From Ovoidimarina sediminis (GTDB lineage Bacteria > Pseudomonadota > Alphaproteobacteria > Rhodobacterales > Rhodobacteraceae): DNA of 64,000 nt. The DNA lies in contig NZ_JAWHTE010000001.1 in NCBI RefSeq assembly GCF_032586175.1, positions 186,001-250,000 of the forward strand, given 5' to 3'. The position numbers were made by a program, and so were the translations under genes. Below are positions 16,202-24,726 of this stretch, in pieces; position 1 is the first letter of the stretch; each line of letters opens with the position of its first letter. The notes under the pieces are model-generated. The model was not told the origin of the DNA and searched no databases. It saw nothing but the letters and a program-made list of their open reading frames with translations.

Positions 16202-18442
16202 TCATGTACCATTGTTTTTTGCCTCAAGGGGTAAAGGTAGGCGAATTTCCGCCTTTGCCCCGATTTGCCCGGTTTGATCCGGATCCGCATCGAGGAGGGC
16301 GAGCGTACCGCCGTGTTCCTCGATGATCTTCTTTACGATCGGGAGGCCGAGCCCTGTGCCCTTTTCCCGGGTCGTGACGTATGGCTCGAAGAGCCGCGAA
16401 CGGTCGGCCGGAAGACCGATGCCGTTATCCGATATCGTGATGACAGCCGCCTCGTCGTCAGTGGCGAGCGTGACGTGGACGCGGCCCTGGTGGCCTTCTG
16501 GTGCGCCTTTTTCTCGAAGGGATTCAATTGCTTCGCCTGCGTTCTTGATCATGTTGGTCAGCGCCTGGCCGATCATGGTGGCGTCGATTTCCATCGTGAG
16601 CGGGGTGTCCGGCAGATCGGCGGTGACGGAGATGTCTTCGAGCCCGGTATCCTGGAGGACGACCGCGTCGCGGATCAGGCGGGTGAGATCCTCGCCCCGG
16701 CGCTCGGGTTCCGGCATGCGGGCGAATTTCGAGAACTCGTCGACGATGCGGCGCAGATCGCCGGTCTGGCGGACGATGACGTCGGTGTACTGGGCGAGCG
16801 CGTCGGCCTCGTCGCCCACCGCGGCGGTGAACTTGCGCTTGATGCGTTCGGCGGAGAGCTGGATCGGGGTGAGCGGGTTCTTGATCTCGTGCGCGATGCG
16901 GCGGGCCACGTCGCCCCAGGCAGCCATGCGCTGGGCCGAAACGAGATCGGTCACGTCGTCGAAGGCGACGACGTAGCCTTCGAGCGCGCCGTCGGCGCCG
17001 CGGCGCGTGGCCATGCGGACGAGGAGGTTTTCCTGGCGGCCGCCGCGGATCAGGCGGATCTCTTCCTGGGCGACCTCGGCCCGAGTGGATTGCAGCTTTT
17101 CGAGAAGCGGGCCGAATTCGGGGACGGCGACGGAGAGGCGGGGGGCGCGGCCCAGGATGTCATCCTCGTGCAGAATGCGTTCGGCGGAGCGGTTGGCGAA
17201 GGAGACCGTGCCGTCGGCGTCGAGGCCGATAACGCCGCTGGTGACCGAGGACAGCACCGAATCGAAGAGCCGGCGGCGGCGTTCGATCTTGCGGTTGGTT
17301 TCGAGAAGCGCCTCGCGCTGGCCCTTGAGCTGGCGCGTCATCTGGTTGAACACGCGGCCCAGCATGGCGATCTCGTCATCGCCCTGTTCTTCGCGCACGT
17401 GTACGTCGAGATCGCCCGCGCCGACCTGTTGCGCCGCGCCCGCGAGACGGCCCACGGGGCGCGAGAGGCGTTCGGCGAACCATAGGCCGAGGAGGATCGC
17501 GGCGAGGATGAGGATCACGGCGAAGCCAAGGTAGAGAAGCCCGAATTCGAAGACCATGCGGCCCCGTTCGCTTTCAAGCTGATTGTAGAGGCGCGCGGTT
17601 TCCTCGGCGTCGTCGAGAAGGCCCAGGATGCGGCCATCGACGTCGCGGCTGACATAGAGGAAGCGGTCGGAGAAGCCTTCAAGCCGGAGGAGCGCGCGGT
17701 ATTCGTGGTTTTCCAGATCCTCGATCAGGACGGTGCCGCCGGTGCGGGCCTCTTCGATCCGATCCTCGCCGGGGTGCTCGTAGTCGAAGAGATAGGAGTT
17801 TTCGCCCCTGGCGCGGATCTCGCCCGTTCCGTCGATCACGTAGGATTCGCGAAGGCCGCGCTGGATGAGTCCCTGCCCTTGCGTAAGAAGCTGCCGTAAC
17901 TCGCTGTCGGACAGGAAGAAATCGGCCTCGCGGGCGGCGGAGAGAAAGCGCGCGAGGGAGCGGGCGTCGGTGTCGAGATCGCGGCGGTGATCTTCCTGGT
18001 AAGCCTCTGCCGCCGCGATGGAGGCGCCCACCACGCTGCGCACCCGGTCGGAGAACCAGCCTTCGAGGCCAACGTTGATGGTGAGGCCCGCGAAGATCGC
18101 GACGGTGACGGTGGGGACAAGCGCGATGGTGGCGAAGACCCCGGTGAGGCGGAGGTGGAGGCGCGAGCCCGCAGACCGGGCGCGCCGCGCCGCGATCATC
18201 CGGGCGATCGTGCCGAGGACGAGGGCAGCGAGGACGAGGACGTAGACGAGATCGGCGAGAAGAACGAGGCGCAGCGAAAGCGTGGAGGCACCCTGATCGA
18301 AGGGGCCGAGAACGAGGAAGGTGGCAAGCGCCAGAAGCGGCCCGAGCAGCACGAGCCCGAACGTCGCGACGTTCTGGACGCGACGTACCCGGCGCAGCCG
18401 GACCAGCCGATCAAATGTTGTTCGTCCTGCGACACCTGCCAC
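16202..18442 (-). CDS. ntrY: Sensor histidine kinase NtrY
   Basis: Membrane-bound kinase that phosphorylates NtrX. The 746-residue protein has N-terminal membrane helices (about residues 25-110) and a periplasmic/extracytoplasmic region. A further helix (LLYLGFAVILILAAILLGLWFA) comes before a HAMP domain. Then follow a PAS domain (SVTSGVIGLDADGTVSFANRSAE), the HisKA box WGDVARRIAHEIKNPLTPIQ with the phospho-accepting His, and an HATPase domain (NMIKNAGEAI, ISDNGIGLP, GTGLGLPIVKKII). The start is GTG at 18442. It lies between ntrC (99 bp) and ntrX (21 bp). All kinase boxes are intact. Confidence 0.95.
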   Translation of the reverse strand: MAGVAGRTTFDRLVRLRRVRRVQNVATFGLVLLGPLLALATFLVLGPFDQGASTLSLRLVLLADLVYVLVLAALVLGTIARMIAARRARSAGSRLHLRLTGVFATIALVPTVTVAIFAGLTINVGLEGWFSDRVRSVVGASIAAAEAYQEDHRRDLDTDARSLARFLSAAREADFFLSDSELRQLLTQGQGLIQRGLRESYVIDGTGEIRARGENSYLFDYEHPGEDRIEEARTGGTVLIEDLENHEYRALLRLEGFSDRFLYVSRDVDGRILGLLDDAEETARLYNQLESERGRMVFEFGLLYLGFAVILILAAILLGLWFAERLSRPVGRLAGAAQQVGAGDLDVHVREEQGDDEIAMLGRVFNQMTRQLKGQREALLETNRKIERRRRLFDSVLSSVTSGVIGLDADGTVSFANRSAERILHEDDILGRAPRLSVAVPEFGPLLEKLQSTRAEVAQEEIRLIRGGRQENLLVRMATRRGADGALEGYVVAFDDVTDLVSAQRMAAWGDVARRIAHEIKNPLTPIQLSAERIKRKFTAAVGDEADALAQYTDVIVRQTGDLRRIVDEFSKFARMPEPERRGEDLTRLIRDAVVLQDTGLEDISVTADLPDTPLTMEIDATMIGQALTNMIKNAGEAIESLREKGAPEGHQGRVHVTLATDDEAAVITISDNGIGLPADRSRLFEPYVTTREKGTGLGLPIVKKIIEEHGGTLALLDADPDQTGQIGAKAEIRLPLPLEAKNNGT

Positions 18443-18493
18443 GAACAGCCCTCAACCCGATGTGGCGCGCAATTGCGCCTAACGCCAGATCTG

Positions 18494-18526
18494 GTTGCCG
18501 TTGCCCGCAACATGCGGATCGGCAAC
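18494..18526 (-). promoter_or_regulatory. Inverted repeat in the ntrC-ntrY gap
   Basis: GTTGCCG (18494-18500) and CGGCAAC (18520-18526) are perfect inverted arms, with a nested GTTGC/GCAAC pair inside. They lie in the 99-bp gap between ntrC and ntrY and could form a hairpin that ends ntrBC transcripts or regulates ntrYX. The evidence is structural only. Confidence 0.4.
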
Positions 18527-18541
18527 TCTTATGTTGCTGTT

Positions 18542-19912
18542 TTACATCAATTTGCGGCGGCGCGTAACCCTAATATCGAGGTCGGTGATCTTCTTTCTGA
18601 GGGTATTTCGGTTGATGCCGAGCAGATCGGCGCATTTCGCCTGGTTTCCGCCTGTTGCGTCGAGGGCGATTTCGATGAGCGGGGTTTCCACTTCGCGGAG
18701 GATCCGCTGGTAGAGGCCCGGGGGCGGCAGGACGCCGCCGTGAAGATCGAAGTAGCGGCGCAGGTGCTTGGCCACCGAGACCGAAAGCTTTTCGCCGTCG
18801 CCGCCGCCCACCAAGGGCTCCATTGCCGGCTGGTTGCCGAGGACGAGTTCGGTTTCGGCGCGCCCGATCTCTTCCTCCGCCCCGGTGACGACGAGGCGGC
18901 GGACGGTGTTTTCCAGCTGGCGGACGTTGCCGGGCCAGCTGTAGGCGCGGATCAGATCAAGGGCGGCGGGCTCGAACCGGCGGAGCGGCAGCCCTTCGCG
19001 TTCGGCACGGGCGAAGAAATGTTCGGCCAGAAGGGGGATATCGTCGACCCGTTCGCGGAGCGAGGGCACCGCGATGGTGACGCCGCCCAGACGGTAGAAC
19101 AGATCCTGCCGGAACTGCCCCGCCTCGAGCTTGCGGGACAGATCGGCCTGGCTGGTCGCCATGATGCGGGGCGCGTTGTCGGTGAAACTGTCGAGCATGC
19201 GGACGATGCGGGCCTGGGCCTCTTCGTCGAAATCGCCCACCTCGTCGAACAGGATCGATCCGCCGCGGGCGCGGCTGATAATCGTGGCGGGGCCTTCCAT
19301 GGTGGCGAGATCGGCGGCGCCGGCCACGACAAAGGGCAAGGTGCGCCGGTCGGAAAGATCGTGAATGGCGCGGGCGATGAGGGATTTTCCGGTGCCGGAT
19401 TCGCCAGTGATCAGCACCGGCAGATCGGTGTTCATCACCCGGGCGACCAGCCGGTAGAGGGCCTGCATCGCCGGGGTGCGGCCGACGAGGGGAAGATCGT
19501 CGCTTTTTCCGGTCTCCGCGCCCTGCGGCTGGGGCGCGGGAACGCGGCGCTTGACCTCGAGCGCGCGGGCCGCGCGTTTCATCAGATCCGGCAGGTCGAA
19601 GGGTTTCGGGAGGTAATCGAACGCATCCGCCTCGGCGGCCTGGATCGCCGTCATGATGGTGTTCTGGGCGCTGATCACGATGACCGGCAGGCCCGGGCGG
19701 GCTTCGGCGATCTTGGGAAGCTGTTCGAGCCCGTTGCCGTCGGGCATGACGACATCGGAGATCACGAGATCGCCCTTCCCTTCCTCGACCCAGCGCATCA
19801 GCGTGACGATCGAAGAGGTGGCGTGCACCTTGCAGCCCGCCCGGGTCAGCGCCTGGGTCAGCACCGTGCGGATCGTGCGATCGTCATCGGCGACAAGGAT
19901 TGTTCCGTCCAT
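18542..19912 (-). CDS. ntrC: Nitrogen regulator NtrC, sigma-54-independent type
   Basis: Response regulator that activates nitrogen-assimilation genes when phosphorylated by NtrB. The 456-residue protein has a receiver (D53 in VISDVVMPDG), an AAA+ domain (Walker A GESGTGKS at 170-177, Walker B LFDE at 221-224) and a Fis-type DNA-binding end (NQAKCADLLGINRNTLRKKI). GAFTGA is missing: the stretch between the Walker motifs reads ADLATMEGPATIISRARGG. Rhodobacter capsulatus NtrC also lacks this loop and is known to activate sigma-70 RNA polymerase, so the same is expected here. The start is ATG at 19912, with 4 bp between it and ntrB. Confidence 0.96.
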   Translation of the reverse strand: MDGTILVADDDRTIRTVLTQALTRAGCKVHATSSIVTLMRWVEEGKGDLVISDVVMPDGNGLEQLPKIAEARPGLPVIVISAQNTIMTAIQAAEADAFDYLPKPFDLPDLMKRAARALEVKRRVPAPQPQGAETGKSDDLPLVGRTPAMQALYRLVARVMNTDLPVLITGESGTGKSLIARAIHDLSDRRTLPFVVAGAADLATMEGPATIISRARGGSILFDEVGDFDEEAQARIVRMLDSFTDNAPRIMATSQADLSRKLEAGQFRQDLFYRLGGVTIAVPSLRERVDDIPLLAEHFFARAEREGLPLRRFEPAALDLIRAYSWPGNVRQLENTVRRLVVTGAEEEIGRAETELVLGNQPAMEPLVGGGDGEKLSVSVAKHLRRYFDLHGGVLPPPGLYQRILREVETPLIEIALDATGGNQAKCADLLGINRNTLRKKITDLDIRVTRRRKLM

Positions 19913-19916
19913 TGTT

Positions 19917-21002
19917 TCAGTCTTCCTCGTTCACAGTCTCTTTGGGTGCCAGCGGCAGGGACACCCGGAACACCGTCCGCCCCGGGACGCTGTCCACTGA
20001 AATCCACCCGTCATGGTCGGCGATGATCTTCGACACGAGCGCGAGGCCGAGCCCGGTGCCGTTCTCGCGCCCCGAGACGAAGGGTTCGAACACGTTGCTT
20101 GCGATCTCGGGCGGGAGGCCGGGGCCGTCGTCGATCACCTCGACATGGAGCGGCAGGGCCGCCGTGCCATCCTTCCGCCGAAGCCGCAGGGAGGTTTCAT
20201 AGAAGGTGCGGATGCGGATTTCGCCGCCTTCCTTGCCCGCCGCTTCGGCCGCGTTCTTCATCAGGTTCTGGAAGACCTGGAGAAGCTGATCACCATCGAC
20301 CCAGGTGGGCGGCAGCGAAGGATCGTATTCCTCGACGATCTTCATGTTGGCGGCAAAGCCGATCGATGCCGTCTTGCGGGCGCGTTCGAGCAGGTCGTGG
20401 ACGTTCCAGGCCCGGCAGGCGGGCGGGCGCAGGTTGCCGAACTGTTCGACCTGTTCAAGGAGCGCGAGGATACGGCGGGCCTCGGCGACGATGAGATCGG
20501 TCATCTCCTGGTCTTCGCCGCCGAGGTTCATCGACAGAAGCTGTGCCGCGCCGGTGATACCGGCGAGCGGGTTCTTGATCTCGTGGGCCAGCATCTCGGC
20601 CATGCCGATCGCCGATTTCGCAGCCGATTTCGCGGATTGGGCCCGGCCCAGGCGATCGGCGAGCTGGCGCGGCTCCATCAAAATCAGGACGAAGCCCGGC
20701 ATGGCGTTCATCGGCGCGATCTGGACGTTGCATTGCTGGGGCTTCAGATCGCCCGTGCCCACATCGACATCGTTGATCGAGAGCGAGGCCTGATCGGAGC
20801 GGACGCGGCGGAAGGCATCGTCGAGCGGCGCATCGATCATCAGCTTGTCGAAGACGGGCGCGCCGCGGAGCGAGCGGGCGGAGGCGTTGAGGAAGCTTTC
20901 GGCGGCCGGGTTGACCTCGGCGATCACGTCGCCCGGATCGAGGAGGAACGCGGGAACGGGAAGGGATGTCCAGATCGCTTCACCGAAGACGACGGGCTTC
21001 AT
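19917..21002 (-). CDS. ntrB: Nitrogen sensor kinase NtrB
   Basis: Cytoplasmic two-component kinase/phosphatase that acts on NtrC and is controlled by PII. The 361-residue protein has an N-terminal PAS domain (VPAFLLDPGDVIAEVNPAAESFL). The HisKA box is AEMLAHEIKNPLAGITGAAQLL, with the phosphorylated His in AHEIKNP. ATPase motifs follow: LMKNAAEA (N box), VIDDGPGLPPE (G1) and ENGTGLGLALVSKII (G2). There are no membrane segments. The start is ATG at 21002, overlapping the dusB stop (ATGA), and ntrC follows 4 bp after the stop. It is complete. Confidence 0.96.
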   Translation of the reverse strand: MKPVVFGEAIWTSLPVPAFLLDPGDVIAEVNPAAESFLNASARSLRGAPVFDKLMIDAPLDDAFRRVRSDQASLSINDVDVGTGDLKPQQCNVQIAPMNAMPGFVLILMEPRQLADRLGRAQSAKSAAKSAIGMAEMLAHEIKNPLAGITGAAQLLSMNLGGEDQEMTDLIVAEARRILALLEQVEQFGNLRPPACRAWNVHDLLERARKTASIGFAANMKIVEEYDPSLPPTWVDGDQLLQVFQNLMKNAAEAAGKEGGEIRIRTFYETSLRLRRKDGTAALPLHVEVIDDGPGLPPEIASNVFEPFVSGRENGTGLGLALVSKIIADHDGWISVDSVPGRTVFRVSLPLAPKETVNEED

Positions 21003-21997
21003 GCGAGCGCCTCCTCTGCCGCGAGGGCATCGGGCAGGAGTGCCAGCACCGCCTCGGGCCGGGTTTCGGTGAGGACGCGGCGGCGGAGGGCGGCGGGGGT
21101 GCCCGCCGTATCCATGTACCAGCCCAGATGCTTGCGGATGACGCGGGCGCCCAGAGCCTCGCCGTAAAACGACAGCGTATCCTCGTAATGCTCGGCGACG
21201 AGGGCGGCGAGCGCCCTGCCCCGCGGCGCCGCGGGCACGGGAGCGCCGGCAAGCGCGGCGGTGATCTGGGACAGAAGCCAGGGCTTTCCCTGCGCGCCGC
21301 GGCCGATCATCACCCCGTCGGCGCCCGAGGCCGCAAGCGCCTGGCGCGCCGTGCGGGCATCGGTGATGTCGCCATTGGCGATGACGGGCACGGGCACCGC
21401 ATCCCTCACCGCGCGGATTGCCGCCCAGTCTGCCCGGCCCTTGTAGAACTGGCAGCGGGTGCGGCCATGGATCGTGACCATGGCAACCCCTGCCTCCGCC
21501 GCGCGGCGGGCGAGCCCCGGGGCCACGCGATCGGCATCCCAGCCGAGCCGGGTTTTCAGCGTCACCGGGACGGAGACCGCGCCCACCACCGCCTCGATCA
21601 GCCTGAGCGCGTGGTCGGGCGTCTTCAGGAGCGCCGAGCCCGAGAGGCCGCCCGTCACCCTTTTCGCCGGGCAGCCCATGTTGATGTCGATGATGCGGGC
21701 CCCGTTCGCCTCGACCATGCGGGCGGCTTCGGCCATCCAGTGCGCGTCGCGCCCGGCAAGCTGCACGGCCGTGTTTTCCTGCCCGAAGCCCAGTTCGGCC
21801 CGTTCGCGCATACCGGGCCTGGCCTGAACCATTTCCTGGCTCGCGACCATCTCGCTGACCACGAGCCCGGCGCCGAAGCGGGAGACAAGGCGACGGAACG
21901 GCAGATCGGTGATCCCGGCCATCGGGGCGAGGAAAACCGGGCTGACGCTTTCGCTGATTGCCGCTCCGCTGAACAAATGCTTAATCCTTGTGCACAC
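20999..21997 (-). CDS. dusB: tRNA dihydrouridine synthase DusB (NifR3)
   Basis: Flavin enzyme that reduces uridines in the tRNA D-loop. The 332-residue protein has the Dus signature LAPMAGITDLPFRRLV and INMGCPAKRVTGGLSGSAL, in which the cysteine is the catalytic acid. TLKTRLGWD, HGRTRCQFYKG and the FMN-binding ANGDI and GVMIGRGAQGKPW follow. The called start is GTG at 21997; a TTG seven codons later (about 21976), preceded by AAGGA, is an equally possible start. It is the first gene of the nifR3-ntrBC operon. A near-palindrome lies directly before the GTG. Confidence 0.95.
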   Translation of the reverse strand: MCTRIKHLFSGAAISESVSPVFLAPMAGITDLPFRRLVSRFGAGLVVSEMVASQEMVQARPGMRERAELGFGQENTAVQLAGRDAHWMAEAARMVEANGARIIDINMGCPAKRVTGGLSGSALLKTPDHALRLIEAVVGAVSVPVTLKTRLGWDADRVAPGLARRAAEAGVAMVTIHGRTRCQFYKGRADWAAIRAVRDAVPVPVIANGDITDARTARQALAASGADGVMIGRGAQGKPWLLSQITAALAGAPVPAAPRGRALAALVAEHYEDTLSFYGEALGARVIRKHLGWYMDTAGTPAALRRRVLTETRPEAVLALLPDALAAEEALA

Positions 21998-21999
21998 GT

Positions 22000-22017
22000 G
22001 ACTGACCTAGGCCAGTC
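22000..22017. promoter_or_regulatory. Near-palindrome upstream of dusB-ntrBC
   Basis: GACTGACCTAGGCCAGTC is an 18-bp inverted repeat with a single mismatched pair. It ends 2 bases before the GTG start of dusB and lies in the divergent region shared with ispF. It is a candidate operator; no regulator is identified. Confidence 0.45.
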
Positions 22018-22070
22018 CTTTGAGAATGGCAAATTTCCGGCCCCGCCCGGCCCCCGTGATTATGCTGTCT

Positions 22071-22085
22071 GCCTAAATTTTAGGC
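22071..22085. promoter_or_regulatory. Perfect palindrome in the dusB-ispF intergenic region
   Basis: GCCTAAATTTTAGGC consists of two perfect 7-bp arms around one central base. It follows a TATGCT hexamer by 4 bases and precedes the ispF start by 84 bases, fitting an operator over a transcription start. The AT-rich centre stands out from its GC-rich surroundings. Confidence 0.45.
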
Positions 22086-22169
22086 GACAAATCCCAAAAA
22101 GTGGACCCCATTGTCAGGCTGGCGTGCATGCCATAGACGAAACGGTGGAAGATCGGCGGACCGGACCAG

Positions 22170-22667
22170 ATGACAGAGAACGCGTTCGACATCCGACTGG
22201 GCAACGGCTTTGACGTGCACCGCTTCGGCGCGGGGGGCGCGGTGATCCTGTGCGGAATCGAAGTGCCCTTCGAGCGCGGGCTTCAGGGCCATTCGGATGC
22301 CGATGTGGGCCTGCATGCGATCACCGATGCGATCTATGGCGCGCTGGGCGATGGCGATATCGGGAGGCACTTCCCGCCAAGCGAGCCGGAGTGGAAGGGC
22401 GCGGACAGCGCGGTATTCCTGGAGCATGCGGCGGGGCGCGCGGCGGAGGCGGGTTATCGGATCGCGAATGTGGATTGCACGCTGATCTGCGAGCGGCCGA
22501 AGATCGGGCCCCATGCCGGCGCGATGATCGCGCGGGTGGCGGAGATCCTGGGCATCGCGGAGAGCCGCGTGTCGGTGAAAGCCACGACCTCGGAACGGCT
22601 GGGCTTCACCGGGCGCGAGGAAGGGATTGCGGCGCTGGCGACAGCGGCGCTTGTCAGGGGCGGCTGA
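22170..22667 (+). CDS. ispF: 2-C-methyl-D-erythritol 2,4-cyclodiphosphate synthase IspF
   Basis: Fifth enzyme of the MEP isoprenoid pathway; forms MEcPP with release of CMP. The 165-residue protein has all core motifs: GNGFDVHRF (metal-binding D and H), GHSDADVGLHAITDA, GDIGRHFPP, and late KATTSERLGFTGREEGI. The start is ATG at 22170. It is a standalone IspF of normal length; no IspD domain or ispD gene is adjacent, although an ispDF fusion beside nifR3 is common in Alphaproteobacteria. It is divergent from dusB and leads pgpA (2 bp later) and a CinA-type gene. Confidence 0.97.
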   Translation: MTENAFDIRLGNGFDVHRFGAGGAVILCGIEVPFERGLQGHSDADVGLHAITDAIYGALGDGDIGRHFPPSEPEWKGADSAVFLEHAAGRAAEAGYRIANVDCTLICERPKIGPHAGAMIARVAEILGIAESRVSVKATTSERLGFTGREEGIAALATAALVRGG

Positions 22668-22669
22668 AC

Positions 22670-23164
22670 ATGGTGGCACGGCTGATCGCGACATGGTTTT
22701 ACGTGGGCTACCTGAGGCCCGCGCCGGGCACCTGGGGATCGGTGGCCGCCGTTTTGCTGGCCTGGCCCATTCATGTGATTGCGGGGCCCCTGGGGCTTGT
22801 CGTGGCGGCACTCGCGGCTTTCGGTCTCGGGCTTTGGGCCACGCGGGATTACATGGCGGCGACAGGGACGCACGACCCGTCGGAGGTTGTGGTGGACGAG
22901 GTGGCGGGCCAGTGGATCGCGCTTCTGCCCGTCAGCATCGGGGCGGCCCATGCCGGGGCCGATCTTGCCGCGCTCTGGCCCGGCGTACTGACCGCGTTTC
23001 TGGCTTTCCGGCTTCTCGATATCGCGAAACCCGGGCCGATCGGCTGGGCGGACCGGATGGAGGGCCCGATGGGCGTGATGCTGGACGACGTGATCGCGGG
23101 CTGGATCGCGACGCTGTTCGTGGTGGTCTTCGCCTTCGTTTACCACGGGATGCTGGGATTGTGA
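22670..23164 (+). CDS. pgpA: Phosphatidylglycerophosphatase A
   Basis: Inner-membrane phosphatase that removes phosphate from phosphatidylglycerophosphate to make phosphatidylglycerol. The 164-residue protein has three to four hydrophobic segments and the PgpA motifs APGTWGS near residue 20, VVDEVAGQWIAL around 64-75 and RLLDIAKPGPIGWADR around 112-127. The start is ATG at 22670, directly after the ispF stop; a longer in-frame extension through ispF is a shadow. Its stop overlaps the GTG start of the next gene, so ispF-pgpA-cinA are probably co-transcribed. Confidence 0.95.
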   Translation: MVARLIATWFYVGYLRPAPGTWGSVAAVLLAWPIHVIAGPLGLVVAALAAFGLGLWATRDYMAATGTHDPSEVVVDEVAGQWIALLPVSIGAAHAGADLAALWPGVLTAFLAFRLLDIAKPGPIGWADRMEGPMGVMLDDVIAGWIATLFVVVFAFVYHGMLGL

Positions 23165-23637
23165 CCGGGCCCGCCGAGGTGCTGGACGCCGCGCGGGCCC
23201 ACGGGATGACGATCGCGACGGCGGAGAGCTGCACCGGAGGGATGATCGCCGCGCGACTGACGGATATCGCGGGATCGTCGGATGTGGTGGACCGGGGGTT
23301 CGTGACCTATTCCAACGCGGCCAAGGTGGAGATGCTGGGCGTGTCGGAGGTGACGCTTGCGGCCCATGGCGCGGTATCCGAGGAGGTTGCGCGCGAGATG
23401 GCCGAGGGGGCGCTCAGACACTCGCGCGCGGATCTGGCCATCGCGGTGACGGGGATCGCGGGGCCCGGCGGATCGGAGCACAAGCCCGAGGGCCGGGTCT
23501 GTTTCGGGCTGGCGGCGAAGGGGCACGCGACGGACCTCGACACCGTGGAGTTCGGGGCGATCGGGCGGGCCCGGGTGCGGGAGGCGTCGGTGCGCCATGC
23601 GCTGGGGCTGCTGATGGGGGCGATCCTGAGAGGGTGA
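23161..23637 (+). CDS. CinA C-terminal family protein, nicotinamide-nucleotide amidohydrolase
   Basis: Predicted to deamidate nicotinamide mononucleotide to nicotinate mononucleotide (the PncC activity) in pyridine nucleotide salvage. The 158-residue protein is the standalone C-terminal CinA domain. It has TIATAESCTGGMIAARL (the ESCTGG signature), VTYSNAAKVEMLGV and AVTGIAGPGGSEHKPEGRV. The N-terminal MoCF domain of full CinA is absent, as in the short family. The start is GTG at 23161, overlapping the pgpA stop (GTGA). A gap of 35 bp separates its end from the convergent COQ10/RatA gene. Confidence 0.92.
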   Translation: MTGPAEVLDAARAHGMTIATAESCTGGMIAARLTDIAGSSDVVDRGFVTYSNAAKVEMLGVSEVTLAAHGAVSEEVAREMAEGALRHSRADLAIAVTGIAGPGGSEHKPEGRVCFGLAAKGHATDLDTVEFGAIGRARVREASVRHALGLLMGAILRG

Positions 23638-23672
23638 GGCGCCGCCGTCCATGCCGGGACGTCGGGCGCGGT

Positions 23673-24116
23673 CTAGCCGTAAAGCTCTTTCGCGCGGCGT
23701 TCGAAGGCGCGGACGATACGTTGCATCGCATCGTTGAACACGACCCCGATCACCGATTGCAGGATCGCGTTGCGGAATTCGAAATCGACGTGGAAATCGA
23801 CCTCGCATCCCCCCTCGGCCTCCCGGAAGGCCCAGGTGGAAACCATCTTTCGGAAAGGCCCGTCGATATAGCGGGTGTCGATCCGGCGGGCGGCCTTGTC
23901 GAGCGTCACCTCGGAGGTGAAGCGTTCGCGGAATACCTTGAAGGAGATCACGAGATCGGCCGTCATCACCTCCACCTTCCCTTTCGGAACGACAGAGCGG
24001 ATGCGGGCGGCGGCGCACCACGGCAGGAATTCGGGATAGTGCTTCACGTCGGCGACGAGGGCGTACATCTGATCGGCACTGTAGGGGAGCGTGCGGGTTT
24101 CTGAGTGCGTGGGCAT
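23673..24116 (-). CDS. COQ10/RatA family START-like protein
   Basis: Small polyketide cyclase/START-fold protein; mitochondrial COQ10 homologues bind ubiquinone, and the E. coli member is called RatA. The 147-residue protein opens with ETRTLPYSADQMYALVADVKHYPEFLPWC, the family signature. It continues with VSTWAFREAEGGCEVDFHVDFEFRNAILQ and the end region of the fold. The ATG at 24116 is chosen because the conserved sequence begins here; upstream codons look non-coding. It is divergent from hpt, with 70 bp between the starts. A role in ubiquinone function is more likely here than a toxin role (inference). Confidence 0.9.
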   Translation of the reverse strand: MPTHSETRTLPYSADQMYALVADVKHYPEFLPWCAAARIRSVVPKGKVEVMTADLVISFKVFRERFTSEVTLDKAARRIDTRYIDGPFRKMVSTWAFREAEGGCEVDFHVDFEFRNAILQSVIGVVFNDAMQRIVRAFERRAKELYG

Positions 24117-24186
24117 TGCGGATCGGCATTTGTGACTTTCACGGGATTTCGTAAGGTGCCGGCGGAAGTCAAGGAAGAGGGGCACC

Positions 24187-24720
24187 GTGACGCAACCCTA
24201 TGTGATCGACCGGATGATTTCGGCGAAACGGATCGACGCGCGGATCGAAGAACTGGCGCGCGAGATCAAGGCGGCCTTCGAGGGCACGGAAAAACTTGTG
24301 GTGGTGGGGCTTCTGAGGGGCTCTTTCGTGTTCATCGCCGATCTGGTGCGGGAACTCGACATGCCCGTGGAGGTCGATTTCCTGGAAGTCTCGTCTTACG
24401 GGGACAGCATGGAAAGTTCGCGCGAGGTGCGGGTGCTGAAGGATCTGAGGGGCGAGATCGCGGGGCGCGACGTGCTGGTCGTCGAGGATATCGTGGATAC
24501 CGGGCACACGCTGTCGCATGTGGTGAAGTTCCTGAAGAACCGGGGGCCGAGAAAGCTTGAGACCATCGCGCTTCTCGACAAGCCGTCGCGCCGGGAAGTG
24601 GAGATCAAGGCGTCCTGGACCGGTTTCGAGATCCCCGACGAGTTCGTCGTGGGCTATGGGATCGACTATGCCCAGAGGGACCGGAACCTTCCCTATATCG
24701 GGAAGGTCCGTTTCGTGTGA
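24187..24720 (+). CDS. hpt: Hypoxanthine phosphoribosyltransferase
   Basis: Purine salvage enzyme that converts hypoxanthine (and often guanine) plus PRPP to the nucleotide. The 177-residue protein has LVVVGLLRGSFVFIADL (the pyrophosphate loop region) and EVSSYGD (flexible loop). The PRPP-binding motif is VLVVEDIVDTGHTL, and the base-binding end is GFEIPDEFVVGYGIDY. The start is GTG at 24187, preceded by GAAGAGGGG at good spacing. It converges with bfr, with only 6 bp between stops. Confidence 0.95.
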   Translation: MTQPYVIDRMISAKRIDARIEELAREIKAAFEGTEKLVVVGLLRGSFVFIADLVRELDMPVEVDFLEVSSYGDSMESSREVRVLKDLRGEIAGRDVLVVEDIVDTGHTLSHVVKFLKNRGPRKLETIALLDKPSRREVEIKASWTGFEIPDEFVVGYGIDYAQRDRNLPYIGKVRFV

Positions 24721-24726
24721 GGCGGG

